A DNA stretch of 10,246 nt from Pseudomonadota bacterium (GTDB lineage: Bacteria > Pseudomonadota > Gammaproteobacteria > Burkholderiales > Burkholderiaceae_B): contig JAEWFK010000128.1 in NCBI GenBank assembly GCA_023388835.1, positions 1-10,246 on the forward strand. Direction: 5' to 3'. This document shows, one piece after another, positions 6,883-10,246 of this stretch (positions within the stretch are counted from its first letter, which is position 1; each line of letters starts with the position of its first letter). The notes beneath the pieces were generated by a model. The model saw only the letters and a list, made by a program, of their open reading frames with translations, ran no database searches and was not told the DNA's origin. A program made the position numbers and the translations under genes.

Positions 6883-8115
6883 TCAGATCGCCGTCGAAGG
6901 CCGCCTGGCGGCCTTCGCCGTTATCGCCAGCGCCACCACTGCCAACACGAGTGGAATGAACGATACCCAAAGCACCATATCCCAGTCATAAGCCGCCAGC
7001 AAGCTGCCCGAAGCGAATGAGCCGAAGGCCATGGTTCCGAAAACGATGAAGTCGTTGAGCGACTGGACCCGCGTTTTCTCTTCAGGGCGATGGCATTCCA
7101 AAACCAGGGCGGATGCACCGATAAAGCCGAAATTCCAGCCGACGCCAAGCAGAACGAGCGTAAGCCAAAAATGGGCGACATCGATGCCCGTCAGCCCCAC
7201 CGCGGCCGAAACGCCCGTGAGCAGCAACCCGGCCATCACGACGCGCCCGGCGCCAAAGCGCGTAATGAGCCGGCCCGTGAAAAAGCTGGGGGCATACATG
7301 GAGATGACATGCCACTGCAGCCCGAGATTGGAGCTTTCTTGGGAGTGCCCGCACATTTGCATCGCAAGCGGCGCGGCCGTCATCAGAAAATTCATGATCA
7401 TGTACGATACGGCGCCGCAAATCACGGCCGTGATAAAGAGCGGCTGGCGCATGATCGTCCCTATCGGTCTGCCGCCTGCGCGCTCCGCTGCGGTGGGCAT
7501 GGGCAGCTTGACGCCGAGCAGCACCACCGCCGAAAGCGCAGCGACCGCGGCCTGCGCGATAAACGTGGCGGCAAACATATGCGCCGGCCAGAGATACATG
7601 GTGTAAGTGACCAATTGCGGTCCGACCACCCCTGCGGCCACGCCACCCCCCATCACAAAAGATAGCGCTCTTGGCCGCATGGCGGCACTGACGCCGTCGG
7701 CAGCGGCGAAGCGGAATGAAAGCACGACAGCAGCGTATGCCCCGCCGAAGAAGGTCCCCAGACACAGAAGCCAGAAGGAACCGATCATCACGGCGAGCGC
7801 GGCCAGCAAGCCCACCAGAACACCGCAAGCGGTGCCCGCCAAAAACGCCGTGCGGCGGCCATATCGCCGTGCGATGGCGCCGGCCGGCAGAATACAGGCT
7901 GCCATCCCCACGACGAAAATCGATATGGGGAGTGTCGCCAGAGCCTTGTCCGGGGCCAGCATGTGGCCGATGATCGCGCCTGTAGCGTAAACGACCACCG
8001 AGTTTGCACCGGCAAGCGCCTGTGCGACCGTCAGCCGCATGATGTTGCCGCGCTGTTCACGCTCGGACAGTACGATGGCGTCTTCCTGAGAAGCCTCGGA
8101 TCTGATATGGGACAA
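6883..8115 (-). CDS. Major facilitator superfamily transporter, substrate unknown
   Basis: This is a 12-helix-type membrane carrier of about 410 residues. After a charged N-terminus (about 1-28), hydrophobic helices fill the protein. An MFS motif A-like loop, GAIARRYGRRTAF (about 79-91), lies between helices 2 and 3, and a charged central loop (PTAAERAGGRPIG) separates the halves. The start is uncertain. TTG at 8115 is preceded at 5 nt by GAGGT and gives an N-terminus of SHIRSEASQEDAIVLSEREQ. A GTG at 8190 has no ribosome binding site, and the ATG at 8040 would cut into the region just before the first helix. The gene lies 111 nt downstream of the alcohol dehydrogenase on the same strand and may be co-transcribed with it. 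It could import the substrate of the amine oxidase/dehydrogenase pair or export a product. I cannot name the substrate. Confidence 0.85.
   Translation of the reverse strand: MSHIRSEASQEDAIVLSEREQRGNIMRLTVAQALAGANSVVVYATGAIIGHMLAPDKALATLPISIFVVGMAACILPAGAIARRYGRRTAFLAGTACGVLVGLLAALAVMIGSFWLLCLGTFFGGAYAAVVLSFRFAAADGVSAAMRPRALSFVMGGGVAAGVVGPQLVTYTMYLWPAHMFAATFIAQAAVAALSAVVLLGVKLPMPTAAERAGGRPIGTIMRQPLFITAVICGAVSYMIMNFLMTAAPLAMQMCGHSQESSNLGLQWHVISMYAPSFFTGRLITRFGAGRVVMAGLLLTGVSAAVGLTGIDVAHFWLTLVLLGVGWNFGFIGASALVLECHRPEEKTRVQSLNDFIVFGTMAFGSFASGSLLAAYDWDMVLWVSFIPLVLAVVALAITAKAARRPSTAI
6895..6917. terminator. Strong 10-bp hairpin between convergent genes
   Basis: CGAAGGCCGC (6895-6904) and GCGGCCTTCG (6908-6917) pair perfectly around the loop CTG. 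The structure lies 45 nt after the ttrA stop and inside the last codons of the opposing transporter gene. It is the strongest hairpin seen near the meeting point of the two blocks and could stop or stabilise the ttrBCA transcript. No T-tract follows on either strand, so a classical intrinsic terminator is not shown; a role as a 3' processing or stability stem is as likely. Confidence 0.4.
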
Positions 8116-8120
8116 AATGC

Positions 8121-8125
8121 ACCTC
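8121..8125 (-). promoter_or_regulatory. Ribosome binding site supporting the TTG start of the transporter
   Basis: Read on the minus strand, GAGGT lies 5 nt before TTG at 8115. The spacing is somewhat short, but it is the only clear Shine-Dalgarno sequence before any in-frame start of this gene. Confidence 0.45.
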
Positions 8126-8157
8126 GTTGAAATGGGGTCCGCCAGACGCGATGCCAC

Positions 8158-8168
8158 CTTACTGTAAG
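8158..8168. promoter_or_regulatory. 11-bp palindrome ahead of the transporter gene
   Basis: CTTAC and GTAAG form a perfect palindrome around a single T. It lies in the 111-nt gap between the dehydrogenase and the transporter, about 43 nt before the proposed TTG start. It could be a small operator for separate control of the transporter. No convincing -35/-10 pair was found beside it. Confidence 0.2.
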
Positions 8169-8226
8169 TCGCGCAAGGACGAGCGCGCACCGATCTGGAC
8201 TGATATTCGCTTGTTGGATTCCGGCG

Positions 8227-9255
8227 CTACGATCTTGCACCCATGGTCAACACCATCCGAAACTTCGCCTCTCCGGATTTCATACGCTGGTAGGCCTCAT
8301 TGGCCCGTTCCAGCGGCATGATTTCGATCTGTGGCCGCGCGTCGGTCAGCACGCTGAATTGCAGGGCCTTTTCATTCTCGTAAGGCGTGCCGGTGATCGA
8401 ACCCAGAAGCGAACGCTCCCCGCCCACCAGAAAGCCCGATTGCACCGATAGGGGATCCTTCCCGGCCCCCAGCACCACCAGGCGTCCCTGCAGAGCAAGT
8501 CCCGGCAAGATCGCCGATATGGCCGCCCGGTCGCTGATGGTCGTAATGATTGCCATGGCGCCGCCTAGGCGCTTGAGCGCTTCCGCGGGGTCGTCTCTGG
8601 CGGTATCGACGTAGACATGCGCGCCCAATCGCAGCGAGTCAGACGCAATATCCTGACCCCGCCCGACGGCCGCTACCTTGAAGCCCATCTTTCGGGCGTA
8701 CTGCAGCGCCATGTGGCCGAGCCCCCCGATACCGAGCACTGCCACCAGGTCGCCTGCTTGCGCGCCGCATTTCTTCAGTGCATTGAACGTCGCAATGCCG
8801 GCGCATAAAAGGGGAGCGGCTTCTTCGGCATCCAGCTCATCCGGGATGGCGACCAGACCGGTGCTGCGCGCGAGCATCATTTCGGCGTAGCCGCCATCGC
8901 ACGAAGCGCCGACTATGGGCTGGCTTCGGCACAAATTGAATTTTCCTTGCCGGCACTGTTCGCACTCATTGCAGTGCCCGCCCAGACGGCCGATTCCTAC
9001 GCGTCGCCCGATGGACCATGCAGCCGGGACTGCGTCGCCCCGGGCATAGATGCGTCCCACGACCTCGTGTCCGGGCACCCGCCGCGGCTGCAAAGCCGGG
9101 TCGACGTTTGCGATGTCAGAGGCATCGGCACCGCAGATGCCGCAAGCTTCGATCTGGATCAGCACTTCGCCCGAACCGGGGGTGGGCGTGGGGCGCTCAA
9201 CCAGGTCCAACATGCCGGAATTGGTTATTTGCATCGCGCGATAGGTCTCTTTCAC
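8227..9255 (-). CDS. Zinc-dependent alcohol dehydrogenase (medium-chain family)
   Basis: This 342-residue cytoplasmic enzyme should interconvert an alcohol and an aldehyde using NAD(P). Catalytic zinc ligands are C41 (CGICGAD), H63 in PGHE and C151 in LLCAG. Structural zinc ligands are C95, C98, C101 and C109 (CNECEQCRQGKFNLC). The nucleotide-binding glycine motif is GIGGLG (175-180). G42 and A43 follow C41, where most relatives have His/Arg then Ser/Thr, so the usual proton-relay hydroxyl is missing. The start is GTG at 9255, which has AAGGAGG 7 nt upstream and gives VKETYRAMQIT, a normal family N-terminus. The frame stays open further upstream, but only inside the amine oxidase gene. The start overlaps the oxidase stop as GTGA, so the two are translationally coupled, and the dehydrogenase may act on the aldehyde the oxidase produces. 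The exact substrate is unknown. Confidence 0.93.
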   Translation of the reverse strand: MKETYRAMQITNSGMLDLVERPTPTPGSGEVLIQIEACGICGADASDIANVDPALQPRRVPGHEVVGRIYARGDAVPAAWSIGRRVGIGRLGGHCNECEQCRQGKFNLCRSQPIVGASCDGGYAEMMLARSTGLVAIPDELDAEEAAPLLCAGIATFNALKKCGAQAGDLVAVLGIGGLGHMALQYARKMGFKVAAVGRGQDIASDSLRLGAHVYVDTARDDPAEALKRLGGAMAIITTISDRAAISAILPGLALQGRLVVLGAGKDPLSVQSGFLVGGERSLLGSITGTPYENEKALQFSVLTDARPQIEIMPLERANEAYQRMKSGEAKFRMVLTMGARS

Positions 9256-10246
9256 CGTACGTCCTCCTTCCTCAACATGGCTTCTACCCCGCGGCGTGCG
9301 GCGTCGACGGCTCCCGCCACATAGCCGGGAAAGCTGGGCGACCACTCGCTGGCGATGCCCGTAATTCGATGCCTCCAGGGCCCTTCGGACACGGTCGCGG
9401 GCAGCCAAGCTCCGTGCTGAGCATCGGGGTCCCGGTCCGCCGCAATAGCGGTGTAAGGGTCGGTGGCCCAGTCTTTTAGAAATTCCGCTACCGGCATGGC
9501 CGCGCCGTCGCCAAAAAGCCGCACGAACTGGGCACGGCAATGGGCATACAAAGCAGCTTCCGGGATCTGCCGACGAACTTGCGCCGGAACGCCTAGAAAA
9601 CCGAAAAGCGCGCCACAACCATCCGGCGCTGAGGCATCGTGGATTTCAACCATAGGGCCGACAGCACTGCGTGCATTGCCCGACAAACCCCGCTCACGCC
9701 AGAACGGTCGATCATAGATGGCCAGGTATTTGGCATGTGGCGCCATCCAAGTACCGCGAGCATGCCACTGCCGGGTCACCGCGCTGGGCAGTGCCGGGGC
9801 GAACACGATGCTATTGGCTGCGAGCCGAGGCGGGATGGCTACGAGTACATGGGCCACGTCATAAGACACAGCGTGTCCTTGCATATCCACGGCGTTCACC
9901 TCGACGTACCCGTTATACGGGACCAAGCGCTTCACCTCACAACCCGAAACGAGATTATCGGCAGGCAGCCGGACCCGTAGAGCCTCGGTCAGCGCCAACA
10001 TGCCGCCCCTCACGCGCACGGCCGGTGGCGCGGAAAGAAATCCATCGATTCGGCTGGGCGGGTGCGCCCGAGAGCGTTCAATCAACATGTCCCCGGCTTC
10101 ATCCTGTGGAAAGGTCTCCAGGCCCAGGCTCGCCACGAGCTGCTGCAGATCCGGGTGCATCGCCGGCCAGAACCATGTCGCCCCCAGATCGAAACGGTCC
10201 CGAACCGGCCGGTCTTCCGCGCCCGAGGTAAGCGGGGCCGCGACAT
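9252..10246 (-). CDS. Flavin-dependent amine oxidase, 5'-truncated
   Basis: The visible 330 residues are the middle and C-terminal part of an FAD-dependent monoamine oxidase-like enzyme, which oxidises an amine to an aldehyde or imine with release of H2O2 and ammonia. The frame stays open to the window edge, so the N-terminal GxGxxG FAD site is upstream and the ATG at 10160 is internal. Before it one reads FDLGATWFWPA, a family signature. Numbering from that ATG, K144 in APHAKYLAIYDRPFWRERGLSG matches the conserved flavin-site lysine region of MAOs. FLKDWATDPYTA lies at 227-238, and the C-terminal FAD/substrate motif EWSPSFPGYVAGAVDAA at 272-288, where Y280 corresponds to an aromatic-cage tyrosine. 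No cysteine is seen where mammalian MAOs attach FAD covalently. The stop overlaps the dehydrogenase start (GTGA). Substrate not determined. Confidence 0.88.
   Translation of the reverse strand, partial: VAAPLTSGAEDRPVRDRFDLGATWFWPAMHPDLQQLVASLGLETFPQDEAGDMLIERSRAHPPSRIDGFLSAPPAVRVRGGMLALTEALRVRLPADNLVSGCEVKRLVPYNGYVEVNAVDMQGHAVSYDVAHVLVAIPPRLAANSIVFAPALPSAVTRQWHARGTWMAPHAKYLAIYDRPFWRERGLSGNARSAVGPMVEIHDASAPDGCGALFGFLGVPAQVRRQIPEAALYAHCRAQFVRLFGDGAAMPVAEFLKDWATDPYTAIAADRDPDAQHGAWLPATVSEGPWRHRITGIASEWSPSFPGYVAGAVDAARRGVEAMLRKEDVR
9263..9269 (-). promoter_or_regulatory. Ribosome binding site fixing the dehydrogenase GTG start
   Basis: AAGGAGG read on the minus strand lies 7 nt before GTG at 9255 and within the last codons of the amine oxidase. 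It is the best Shine-Dalgarno match in the window and rules out the longer open frame as the real protein. Confidence 0.8.

Noticed and set aside
7031..7990. Plus-strand open frames opposite the MFS transporter
   Set aside because: They oppose a clear membrane-transporter frame and give Pro/Arg/Ala-rich translations without domains.
9256..9618. N-terminal extension of the alcohol dehydrogenase frame
   Set aside because: The extension is an arginine-rich frame shadow of the amine oxidase. The strong ribosome binding site and the family N-terminus both point to GTG at 9255.

Overview
The window reads as a GC-rich proteobacterial chromosome segment. Gene content and style suggest a betaproteobacterium, perhaps Alcaligenaceae/Burkholderiales, but that assignment is inference from the look of the proteins, not from a marker gene. 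It holds eight protein genes in two convergent blocks, with no RNA gene, insertion sequence or CRISPR array. The first and last genes run off the window edges.

Block 1 (plus strand, 1-6849) is a tetrathionate respiration locus in the order ttrS-ttrR-ttrB-ttrC-ttrA. TtrS (5' end missing) is the membrane sensor kinase and TtrR its FixJ/NarL-type response regulator; their genes overlap by 41 nt. After a 168-nt gap with several inverted repeats and a weak promoter-like sequence comes the structural operon ttrBCA. TtrC is the NrfD-like membrane quinol oxidase subunit, TtrB the periplasmic four-cluster Fe-S electron carrier, and TtrA the molybdopterin catalytic subunit. Electrons would pass quinol -> TtrC -> TtrB -> TtrA -> tetrathionate, giving thiosulfate. 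ttrB and ttrC are 13 nt apart, and ttrC and ttrA overlap by ATGA. The TtrB signal peptide carries Lys-Arg in place of the twin arginine, as is known for Salmonella TtrB.

Block 2 (minus strand, 10246-6883) reads leftward. It begins with a flavin-dependent amine oxidase (N-terminal FAD-binding part outside the window), overlaps by GTGA with a zinc-dependent alcohol dehydrogenase, and ends after a 111-nt gap with a major facilitator transporter that probably starts at TTG. An oxidase making aldehyde, a dehydrogenase handling aldehyde/alcohol and a carrier would form a plausible small catabolic cassette, but its substrate cannot be read from the sequence. Nothing visible links it to tetrathionate respiration.

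The two blocks meet at 6850-6882, followed by a perfect 10-bp hairpin inside the end of the transporter gene. The system here is a recognisable known one. The points most worth a second look are the ttrR-ttrB control region, the KR signal peptide, the amine oxidase-dehydrogenase pair, and a changed catalytic-site triplet in the dehydrogenase.
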